A stretch of 64,000 nucleotides of DNA from Chlorocebus sabaeus. Lineage: Eukaryota > Chordata > Mammalia > Primates > Cercopithecidae. The position numbers and the translations under genes were made by a program. The first letter of the stretch is position 1, and every line of letters begins with the position of its first letter. The DNA lies in the NCBI RefSeq assembly GCF_047675955.1, contig NC_132912.1, positions 22,480,500-22,544,499 of the forward strand, given 5' to 3'. This document shows positions 55,603 through 64,000 of the stretch, piece by piece. Under the pieces are notes generated by a model, which saw only the letters and a list, made by a program, of their open reading frames with translations, had not been told where the DNA came from and searched no databases.

Positions 55603-57290
55603 TTGATCTTTGTCGGTTTAAAGTCTGTTTTATAAGAAACAAGGATTGCAAGTCTCTTTTATAAGAGACTAGGATTGCAACCCCTGCTTTATTTTGCTTT
55701 CCGTTTTTTGGTAAATATTCCTCCATCCCTTTATTTTGAGCCTATGTGTGTCTTTGCACATGAGATGGGTCTCCTGAATATAGCACACCAATGGGTCTTG
55801 ACTCTTTATCCAATTTGCTCCTTTAGCTCAGAGGAGTTTGTTATTACTCACCTTCGGAAGCCTACTTCTGTCAATTTGTCAATCTCATTCTCCATTCAGT
55901 TTTGTGCCCTTGCTGGAGAGGAGTTACAATCATTTGGAGAAGAGGCATTCTGGTTTTGGAATTTTCAGCATTTATGTGCTGGTTTTTCCTCACCTTCATG
56001 GATTTACCTACCTTTGATCTTTGAGGCTGATGACCTTTGGATGGGATTTTTGTGTGTGGGACTTTTGTTGATGCTGTTGCTTTCTGTTAGTTTTTCTTCT
56101 AAAAGTCAGGCCCCTCTTCTTCAAGTTGCATATTTTGCTGGAGGTCCACTCCAGACCCTGTTTACCTGGGTATCTCCAGTTGTGGCTACAGAACAGCAAA
56201 GATTGCTGCCTGCTCCTTCCTCTGGAAGCTTAGTCCCAAAGGGGCACTGGCCTGATGCCAGCCAGAGCTCTCCTGTATGAGGTGTCTGTTGACCACTGTT
56301 GGGAGGTCTTTCCCAGTCAGCAGGCATAGGGGTCAGGGACCCATTTAAGGAGGCAGTCTGTCCCTTAGCAGAGCTCGAGAGCTGTGCTGGGAGATCTGCT
56401 GCTCTCTTCAGAGCTGGCAGGCAGGAATGTTTAGGTCTGCTGAAAGTGTGCACATAGCTGTCCCTTCCCCAAGGTGCTCTGTCTCAGGGAGATGGGACTT
56501 TCCTCTGTAAGCCCCTGACTGGGGCTACTGCCTTTCTTTCAGAGATGCTCTGCCCAGTGAGGAGGAAGCTAGACAGGCAGTCTGGCTGTAGCTGCTTTGC
56601 CATGCTGTGGTGAATTCTGCCCAGTCCAAACTGCCTTGCTTCCTTAGCGCTGTCAGGGGAAAGTTGCCTACTCAAGCCTCAGTAATGGTGGACACCCCTC
56701 CCTGCACCAAGCTCGACTGTCGCAGGCTGACTTCAGACTGCTGTGCTGGTGGTGAGAATTTCAAGCCAGTGGTTCTTAGCTTGCTGGGCTCCATGGCAAT
56801 GGGACCCACTGAGTAAGACCACTTGGCTCCCTGTCTTCAGCCCCCTTTCCAGGGCAGCGAACGGTTCTGTCTCATGAGGGTTCCAAGCGCCACTGAGGTA
56901 CGAAAAAAACCCTCCTGCAGCTAGCTTGGTGTCCACCCAAAGAGCTGCCCAGTTTTGTGCTTGAAGCTCAGGGTGTAGGCACATGAGGGAACCTCCTGAT
57001 CTGCAGATTGCAAACACCATGGGAAAAGCATAGTATCTAGGCTGGGTAGCACAGTCCCTCACGGCTTTTTTTGGCTGGAGGAGGGAGTTCCCCCAGCTCC
57101 TTGCACTTCCTGGGTGAGGCGATGCCTCACCCTGCTTCTGTTCGCCCTCCGTGGGCTGCACCCATTGCCTCACCAGTCTCAATGAGATGAACTGGGTACC
57201 TCAGTTGGAAATGCAGAAATCATTGCCTTCTGCATTGGTCTTGCTAGGAGCTGCAGGTCGGAGCTGTTCCTATTTGGCCATCTTGCCAGA
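55591..57290 (-). mobile_element. L1-D, right segment, with internal deletion and duplication
   Basis: Antisense L1 resumes in ORF2 at 55591. A 29-base unit is tandemly duplicated (55621-55649 and 55650-55678). At about 55818 the text jumps from the ORF2 start region to mid-ORF1 ('TCCTTTAGCTCAGAGGAG'), so roughly 1 kb or more is missing. 5'UTR text then runs to 'GGCCATCTTGCCAGA' at 57290. There is no usable coding capacity. Confidence 0.88.
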
Positions 57291-57439
57291 TCCCACCAAG
57301 TTTTTAATATTCAATTTTGTTGGCACATCTTGAAATGTTTCTCAAACTTTGTTTTATATCACAGCTAAGGAAAAACGTGAAGGAACTATAGCTCAAGCCC
57401 ATGGCTTTGCAGAAATTAGACTGTAATACTAAAATGAGG

Positions 57440-57650
57440 CTGTTTCAGGGGTCAGTAATCCTTTGCTGTAAAGGGCTGGATGGTAAATGTTTTGTGGGCC
57501 ATGATGTCTGTCACTGTGGCTTGAAAGCAGCCATAGAAAACATTAAATCAATGGGTGTGGCTGTGCTTCAATAAAACCTTATTTACGACAAAAATCATGT
57601 TCTGGGTTAGATTTGGCCATATGAATATAATTTTCTAACTACTGCTCTAA
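57440..57650 (+). mobile_element. hAT-Charlie-type DNA transposon remnant, sense
   Basis: 'GTCAGTAATCCTTTGCTGTA', 'AAAGCAGCCATAGAAAACAT', 'CTTCAATAAAACCTTATTTA' and 'TTAGATTTGGCCATA' are in the order of a common nonautonomous hAT element. The same family is at 37815-38026 in reverse. Confidence 0.7.
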
Positions 57651-57741
57651 TCAATGAGAAGTTAACTTGTTCATATATTAGGAGAGACTATAGAAAAAGG
57701 GGGAGACAGAGTGGGAGGGAGACAGAGAGGGACGGGGGGGA

Positions 57742-57950
57742 TGTAGCGAGACTCCATATCTACAAAAAAATTTTAAAAACTTAGCTGGGCATGGTGGCAT
57801 GCTCCTGTAGTCCTAGCTACTCCAAAGGCTGAGGAGGGAGGATCACTTGAGCCCAGGAGTTCAAGGATGCAGGCCACGATGTTCAGGCCACTGCATCCAG
57901 CCTGGGCAACAGAGCGAATGCCCATCTCAAAACAAAACCAAAAAAACCCT
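57742..57950 (+). mobile_element. Truncated Alu, sense, J-like
   Basis: It starts in the left monomer end ('GCGAGACTCCATATCTAC') and ends 'CAGCCTGGGCAACAGAGCGA' with an A-rich tail. A purine-rich run (GGGAGACAGAG-type) precedes it at 57690-57741. Confidence 0.8.
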
Positions 57951-57983
57951 TAGTCATCACTGGGAGAGCTTCACTACTTAAGA

Positions 57984-58115
57984 CAGTGGTTTTCTAAATC
58001 TGGCCATTTGGAAGCACCCAGGAAGTCTATTCATGACAGATTTTCAAGTTCCATGTCCACAGACTGCCATTCAATAGGTCTACAAATATTTTATATTCCC
58101 CAGTGAGACTCCTTG
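57984..58115 (+). mobile_element. MER5A-like hAT remnant
   Basis: 'CAGTGGTTTTCTAAATC' resembles the MER5A start, followed by a decayed body and 'CATTCAATAGGTCTACAAAT' where the consensus has a similar phrase. Confidence 0.5.
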
Positions 58116-58257
58116 ATTTAAAAAATCAAGAGACAGTTGAAAACCCAAAAAACTGTTGGAGTAAGAGAAAGAATTAGGAAAATGGGATAATACAGATTAA
58201 TCATCATTAGGGAAATGGTGAGGTCCCAGGTCCATAGCACATGTATTCAACTTCCAC

Positions 58258-58385
58258 TCTTGAAAGCTGGGGCAGAGAGCTGAGTTCTAAGCTTGGCTTT
58301 GTCACTGACCACTGTCTGACCTTGAAGGAAGTCACTTAGCTTCTCTGGGCCAAGGTTTCCTCATCTGTAACATCTCTTCCAGCAA
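58258..58385 (+). repeat. MIR element
   Basis: 'TTGGCTTTGTCACTGACCAC', 'GTCTGACCTTGAAGGAAGTC', 'ACTTAGCTTCTCTGGGCCAA' and 'TTTCCTCATCTGTAACATC' are clear MIR core wording on the plus strand. Confidence 0.8.
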
Positions 58386-58642
58386 CAAGTTCTACAAAAC
58401 ATTCTATAAAAACAAAGATCTATTGCAGTAGATTCTGGAAAATTGTAATCTTTTGTCCCCTCTCTTATGAAATTAAACAGTGTTTAAGAGTGAGAGACAA
58501 TCACAGATTAGGGCATTTAATTGCCCTTTGGCAGGATTTTCACAGAACTGCAAAAGCAGAACTAGGACAAAATTCTGAAGGGCATTCAGTTGAGAAAAAG
58601 AGGTACTTTACTCCTCAGGAGTTTCTTTTATGAAATAATTTT
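58386..58642. other. Unassigned sequence
   Basis: No gene or repeat recognised. Confidence 0.35.
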
Positions 58643-58944
58643 CTTTTTCTTTTCCTTTTCTGAGACAGAGTCTTGCTCTGTTTCCTAGGCTGGAGTACAA
58701 TGGCACAATCTCGGCTCACTGCAACCTCTGTCTCTCAGGTTCAAGCTATTCTCCTGCCTCAGCCTCCCGAATAGCTGGGATTACAGGTGCCTGCCACCGT
58801 GCCCAGCTAATTTTTGTATTTTTTAGTAGAGACAGGGTTTTGCCATGTTGGCCAGGCTGGTCTCAAACTCCTGACCTCATGTGATCCACCCACCTTGGCC
58901 TCCCAAAGTGCTGGGATTACAGGCGTGAGCCACCACACCCGGCC
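58643..58944 (-). mobile_element. Alu element, antisense, S-like
   Basis: A full antisense dimer from 'TTTTCTGAGACAGAGTCTTG' to 'GCCACCACACCCGGCC'. Few substitutions. Confidence 0.92.
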
Positions 58945-59149
58945 TATGAAATAATTTTCAGTGACCACTCTAGATTAAATTAACAACTGTAATTTTCCCG
59001 GGTCACTTCATTCATCTTCTGGGCTACTTTACTATGAGTGCCCCTTCAATTTGCTAACTGTTTATAAAGATACCAGCTCAGAATAATGAAAACATGGAGT
59101 GAAGGCAGGCTGGCCAGAGGCTCCGTGAGGCGATGCAGGTGACTCTATT

Positions 59150-59196
59150 AGATAGATAAGATAGAGAATTCCTATCTGTCTATCTATCATCTATCT
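59150..59196. repeat. Imperfect (GATA)n/(TCTA)n microsatellite
   Basis: GATAGATAAGATAGA is followed by CTATCTGTCTATCTATC, giving a short GATA block and an opposed TCTA block that could form a hairpin. Confidence 0.75.
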
Positions 59197-59470
59197 ATTT
59201 TTTTAGACAAGTTCGCCCAGGCTGGAGTGCAGTGGTGTGATCATAGCTCACTGCAGCCTCAAACTCCTAGGCTCAATTAGATCCTCCTGCCTCAGCCTCC
59301 TGAGTAGCTGGAACTACAGGTATGCACCACCACACTTGGCTAATTTTTTAAAGTTTTAATTCTTATTTTATTTTTTTTAGCAACAGGGTCTCTCTAGGTT
59401 GCCCAGGTTGGTCTCAAACTCCTGGCCTCAAGTGATTCCCCCGACAGGTGTGAGCCAGTGTGCCCACCCT
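59197..59470 (-). mobile_element. Alu element, antisense, J-like, right end deleted
   Basis: It runs from 'CGCCCAGGCTGGAGTGCAGT' to 'GTGTGAGCCAGTGTGCCC'. About 30 bases around the usual 'GGCCTCCCAAAGTGCTGGGA' are missing. Confidence 0.85.
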
Positions 59471-60523
59471 AGCACAGGAATTCAAAAGACAAGGCAGAGT
59501 TTCTGCCCTTTAGGAAGAAGGACTTCTATGTTTTTAATATAGCAATCTAGATTAATTTTTATTTTTATGCTTTTAATATATCTATATTATAGGAAGGAAT
59601 GGGGGACAGTTATTTTCAGAACTCAAGGAAAGATGTACATGTACAATAGTCACTACAATTGCTGACTCTGTGCTATTTAAAAATTCCAAGAAAGGTTGTG
59701 CACAGCGGTCCTGAGTCTATGTTCAGCCTCTCGGCCTGAGTACATTTGCACACTATATACATCACCATTTCACAACATATAGTTTGTAATCTCTTGCACT
59801 TAACTCTTAACCACTGTTTTTAAAAGTGTTGCACTCAGGATTAATGCTTCACACCAACTTTTGCCCTTCTATGAATTAGAAATAACCTTCTAGAACTATT
59901 GTGGATTCTAATCCGGAACTTAAATAACCAAAATGAAGGGAAAATCAATGTCCACATTCAAACAGTCCACAAAGAACATTGAATTAAAGCTCCCTGCTGA
60001 CCAGTCAATTCTACAATAATGCCACATGTATGTTCCTAGAAATCACGGTTAGGCAAAGCTGCACAATGGAAATCACAGAACTTCTGGGAAAAATGAGACT
60101 AGGGCCACAACATCCCAAAATGTAAAGAGTCACACACTGAAAAGAGAAAGAAATCTAATAAAAACAGTAGCACAATTACAAAAATGCTAACTGGCCAGGA
60201 AATATATAAAATACTAAAATAGGGCAAGTTACCTTGAAAAGGATAGTAAGGCATACCTGTGGCTGTGGGCATCAGAAGGATGGTGGCTCTTGGGTTATTG
60301 TAAAGAGGAGACAGGTGATCTGATGTCAGGTGGAAATGTGTAACTCCAGATACGAATGAGTGTAACAAATCACGTGCAGTGAAGTGAGGTGCTGGAGATA
60401 TCTGAAGTGTGGGTGTGTTGTGTTTCCCTACACAGCTCAGTTCAGTTCACCTCATGTTCCTTGCAGACCAAAGGGCACACAAGCAATGTGAAAAGTGCAT
60501 TATGCTCAAATTATTCTCCAATA
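59471..60523. other. Unassigned sequence
   Basis: Short frames at 60099-60368 (minus) and 60389-60655 (plus) have no family features. No repeat was recognised. Confidence 0.35.
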
Positions 60524-60860
60524 CAGTGTTCCCCAATCTTTTTGGCGCGAGGGGCTGGTTTTGTGGAAGACAGTTTTTCCATGGACTGGCAGGGGGGCTG
60601 GGGGGATGGTTTTGGAAAGAAACTGTTCCACCTCAGGTCATCAGACATTAGTTAGATTCACATGAGGAGTGCTCAACCTAGATTCCTCGCATGTGCTGTT
60701 CACAATAGGGTTCAGCGCTCCTATGAGAATCTAATGCTGCTGCTAATCTGAAAGAGGTGGAACACAGGTGGTAATGCTGGCCAGCTTCACCTCCTGCTGT
60801 GCAGCCAGGTTTCTAACAGGCCGTGGACTGGTACCGGTCCATGGCCCGGGGATTGGCATC
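60524..60860 (+). mobile_element. MER1-like hAT-Charlie nonautonomous element
   Basis: It starts 'CAGTGTTCCCCAATCTTTTT', has 'GACAGTTTTTCCATGGACTG' and 'TATGAGAATCTAATGCTGCT', and ends 'GGTCCATGGCCCGGGGATTG', giving inverted-repeat-like ends. The A/T-rich centre of the family is deleted. No transposase. Confidence 0.75.
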
Positions 60861-61280
60861 AGTTGCATTAGAAGAAAAATGAGCTATCAAAGCAAGTGCT
60901 ATAGACAAACTATCTGTGTTCACCTGGCACCAAGTGGAATGCCGTAAGTCTCCTATCCATCAATGGTAGCCCAAGGAAGTTTCAAAAAAATGCTGACACA
61001 CATAGAACTAAGGTGTATGAAACCTAAAAACAAAACATATGACTTTATAGGATATCATGGAAGAGATTCTTTTCCTCTACTTGTTCATCTTGCAGCAAAG
61101 TCAATTGTGTTGTGAAACTCTGTTATTACTGGCAATTCCCAAACGGAAGGCAAGGCTCTAGAAACTAGAAAGATACAATTCCATTTTTATTTCCTCAAGG
61201 ATTAGCTAAAGACACTGTCAGGACCGAGTATTTAAAATGTGTTTGGAACAGACAGACACAATTGGGACAGAGGAACAAAG
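60861..61280. other. Repeat-free sequence downstream of the putative gene end
   Basis: No repeat was recognised. A second minus-strand AATAAA near 61186-61192 could serve as a distal polyadenylation signal. Confidence 0.35.
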
Positions 61281-61284
61281 GATT

Positions 61285-63454
61285 CATCTTGTGAGTCATC
61301 AAAAGTGCTTTATTTGTAAAGCCCGGCTCATGACTGGAGTGTATTGTTAGCACTAGGAGATAACAGGGCAAACGTCCTCACTCTGTCCAAATAGTTTATC
61401 AACAGAAATAAATGACAGACTGTTATAGACAAAAATAAAAGCATTCTGTAAACTCCTAAAAGCATATACAGATTGGCCCCAAGGAAATAGTTACTCCAAT
61501 AATGTATGTGTACCTTATCTTTACTTCAGGGTCTCACGGCTGTAGTCTCGGGTCAACCACAACAGGACTTCAGAACACAAAAACTCATCTGATGCCAGAA
61601 TGAACGGTGCAGGGAAAAACCAAATCACAGTATGGATTACTTTAAATACATAAAATACGAATTTGTACACTATGTTACAGTGGTGTTAACATTGTCTGCT
61701 GAGGATAACAAATCTATGTAGAATCAGTAGACAGTACAGGGAGGGCATGACCGCTGGCTTCCAAAGACTGTGAACTAGATCCACATACACTGGGCACAGC
61801 TGCAATCGGGAGAGCCCTGAAGTAAAGTTCCTGGAAAAGGCAGTACGGCAGGGAGATCTGTTGAGTTGCAAGTAAGAATTAAAGGGTAGATTTTTTTTTT
61901 CTTTTCTGAAACTGCCCACAAAAATCGTATCATGTTTTAAACAAGGAGTTTCAAAGGCACGGCCGTAGCGCAGCATGTAAGTGGATAACCTACTCTAAGC
62001 AAGATTAATATTTAAGCTCAACGCCTTTTGGAAAATGCAGGAGAGTTGGTAGATACATGATTTAGGTTGGAAATTTATAACTTGATTAAAAACAGCACAG
62101 TTTAGGGCAATGAACTTACATAAACCAGACTGGGGTGAAATCTCTTTTTAAAAAAATCATTAGGTTGACAAATGTACATTTGGAGGAAAAAAAAAAACCT
62201 TTTCCTTTTATTGTGAAAGACTGTCTACCGTGTACTTTGAATAAAACACATAAAAACAGGACTGCAGGATACGTCTCAAAATATGACAAACATTATTTCA
62301 CCTACACTGTTAAGTGACTTTACATGTAAACTTCAAAAATCACACGCTGTACATCAAATTTTAGATTCAAAAGATATCCCTGTTTTCCTAATAATGTAAA
62401 CAGTAAAACTGAGAGTTTCAGTTAAAGGGATAATTCATAACAAAATCCCACTGTTGAAACAATGGTCAAACATAAACATCTTATAATTCAGATCTGCATT
62501 CGGTAACAGGAGAATTCAGAGTTTTGATGCTTGGCTGGTTTTCCCACAGGGGGAGATGTAGATACCATTGCCCCAAACTATGCACTTTTCAGGTAAGCTT
62601 TACTTTTATTTTGTAGCATTAATTCCTATATTGCAAAGTAAGGGTGTAACAATGAATGCTCCAGGCAAGAAAAGAGAAGTAAGCAGTTTTCCTGGACATA
62701 TTGGCCGAGGTGAAAAATGTATAGAGAATCACTGGGGCATCAGCTGCTTATTGGAGGGGTGGGGGCTCTGAACCCCAGGGGGTCCTGACAAGGCTGGGGC
62801 CAGAACCCTGAACCAGTACACATGGAGGCGCCAGCATTCTTCCGTCCAGTGCTGGGGGCTCAGGTTACCAGTGTTAGGGAGTGTTTGCGTGTGGGGTAGA
62901 AGTGGAACATTCGCTGTAGGTTTTTTCCTTGGAATCATCATCATTATTATAATAATCATTATTATCTTCATTATTCTGAATACTGTCTCACATCTTTCAA
63001 CTCAAAAAAAAAAACAAAACAAAACTGATCCACAGTTTGTCGCGTGATGCCAACACGGGTGCCTGACATGCACTTCCTTCTCCCCTCCCCAACATGTATG
63101 TTCACTCGTTCACTCATTCATTCGGCCATAGCTGGAATCAAAGGGTCTTTGTTGGGACACATTCTGACCGAAGTGGATCTGTTTTAATTTATGACTTTTA
63201 AAATGCGCACACACTCACACCCCCCCACACATATACACAAAGTCAGAAATAGCTAGAACGATGCTGGGAAAATCAGGTAGCTGTAAAGCGAGTAGCCCCC
63301 AAATCAGTCATCTTGGCCTGAAGATGTAAACAAGGAGGTTTGCTTCCTGCAAGACGAGCACTTCACTGAGTTTGGTTTTCATTTTTCTTACACCGAAGCC
63401 ACCTCTGTCCATCCCATGTTCATGTCCGTCCGAGGCAGCGCAGGAGGTTACGTC
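61285..63454 (-). other. Putative 3' untranslated region of a minus-strand gene
   Basis: About 2.2 kb without any Alu or L1, unlike the rest of the window, lies directly downstream of a possible terminal coding exon. It ends at AATAAA on the minus strand (61309-61314), so cleavage would fall near 61285-61300. Another AATAAA near 62207-62213 could give a shorter form. It includes an A/T trinucleotide-rich run near 62935-62965 and a CA-rich run near 63205-63240. This is inference from composition and signals; no transcript evidence is available. Confidence 0.45.
61309..61314 (-). terminator. Candidate polyadenylation signal AATAAA
   Basis: The minus strand reads CAAATAAAGCAC, a canonical hexamer at the end of the repeat-free block. 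Confidence 0.45.
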
Positions 63455-63535
63455 AAGATGTGCCCAATAAAGTCCAAAAAGCGCTTTGAATACTGTTCTG
63501 GGTTCACGGTGGAGATCTCCGCGCCAGCCTGGGCA
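63455..63535 (-). CDS. Putative last coding exon of an unidentified minus-strand gene
   Basis: The minus strand shows a pyrimidine-rich stretch and CCCAG acceptor (63536-63550), then an in-frame 26-codon segment ending TAA. It reads AGAEISTVNPEQYSKRFLDF followed by six more residues (IGHILT). This looks like an amphipathic, protein-like C-terminus, and the other phases are a quick stop or an unlikely composition. The flanks are repeat-free. No further exon could be found in the last 460 bases, which would be intron. I do not recognise the protein and give no function. Confidence 0.42.
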
Positions 63536-63550
63536 GTTTTTAAAAAAGGA

Positions 63551-64000
63551 AATACTGATATAATATTTGATTTCCCCAAATTATTACTCAATATCTACAG
63601 CTATTTCCAACGGCAGCTGAATATACAGCAAGTAAGTTTCAAACCCACGCAGTCTCTGCTCTGAAAAACATCACTCAAAATATCTTGGCGCTTGTGGTTG
63701 AACAATCAAGGTTCTTACCAATCTGTGTTTGCAAATGAGACAAAGGGCGACAGGAGCACCAGATGCTACCACACATACCGGGGCTGTTGCAACTCACAAA
63801 AAAATCAAATGGGCCACGTTTGGGATGCTACTATCAAACAGTGGAATTGTTCAGAAGCCACGGAAACGATACTTACATTATACTTTTCAGGAAGGCAGAC
63901 GGGAGCCACCTTGAGAATGACAACATTTGGCAAAAGGGAAAACTTAATGACAATGACTTAAAGCCGCATTATTTCTCCAGGACCCCCTTGGTTTCGGACA
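63551..64000. other. Repeat-free sequence at the window edge, possibly intron
   Basis: No Alu, L1 or microsatellite. Plus-strand frames at 63692-63961 and 63729-63914 overlap in different phases and show no family features. If the exon call is right, this is the last intron. Confidence 0.35.

Noticed and set aside
1..64000. CRISPR array, bacterial operon, tRNA or rRNA genes
   Set aside because: The window is primate nuclear DNA. No regularly spaced repeats, no cloverleaf-like A/B boxes outside Alu, and no rRNA text was seen.

Overview
This is a repeat-dense primate nuclear window. It carries many Alu elements (J, S and at least one Y type), three long L1PA-like LINEs, older L1M, L2 and MIR pieces, and hAT and Tigger DNA transposon remnants. 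The best clue to the organism is a young type-D betaretroviral provirus at 23529-27671. Its Gag, dUTPase and TM segments, its -1 frameshift signal and its constitutive transport element are all of the Mason-Pfizer monkey virus/SRV type. Endogenous relatives (SERV) are known from Old World monkeys and not from humans or apes, so I infer a cercopithecid genome such as macaque, baboon or vervet.

Layout. 1-22900 is intergenic or intronic DNA with scattered Alu, MIR, L2 and L1M pieces and no convincing gene. 22903-33583 is a three-level nest: an antisense Alu was split by a full-length minus-strand L1 (L1-A), whose ORF2 was then split by the provirus. 33584-40680 holds Alus, plus-strand L1M fragments, an hAT remnant and a Tigger1-like element invaded by a pyrimidine microsatellite and an Alu. 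40680-46354 is a second long minus-strand L1 (L1-B). 46355-49284 is an older L1M with MaLR-like LTR pieces and an Alu. 49285-57290 is a near-complete L1 (L1-C) inserted with a 12-bp target duplication into another rearranged L1 (L1-D). 57300-60860 has hAT-Charlie, MER5-like and MER1-like elements, a MIR and Alus. About 61290-63535 looks like the 3' untranslated region and last short coding exon of a minus-strand gene whose body lies beyond the right edge. I could not identify that gene.

The provirus is the centrepiece. Its two 456-bp LTRs differ at 11 sites and are flanked by a 6-bp duplication (TATACT). It keeps a primer-binding site, a consensus splice donor, an uninterrupted 658-codon gag, the gag-pro slippery site with its stem, a complete set of dUTPase motifs, the export element and the polypurine tract. 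One internal deletion removed the rest of protease, all of pol, all of SU and the start of TM. The deletion joined the protease active-site motif DTGA in frame to the TM ectodomain, membrane anchor and tail. The predicted frameshift product is a Gag-dUTPase-TM chimera of about 956 residues.

No cellular gene in the window is certain. All L1 ORFs are broken. Repeat family names come from recognising consensus-like text, not from an alignment search, and boundaries are usually good to about 5-20 bases.
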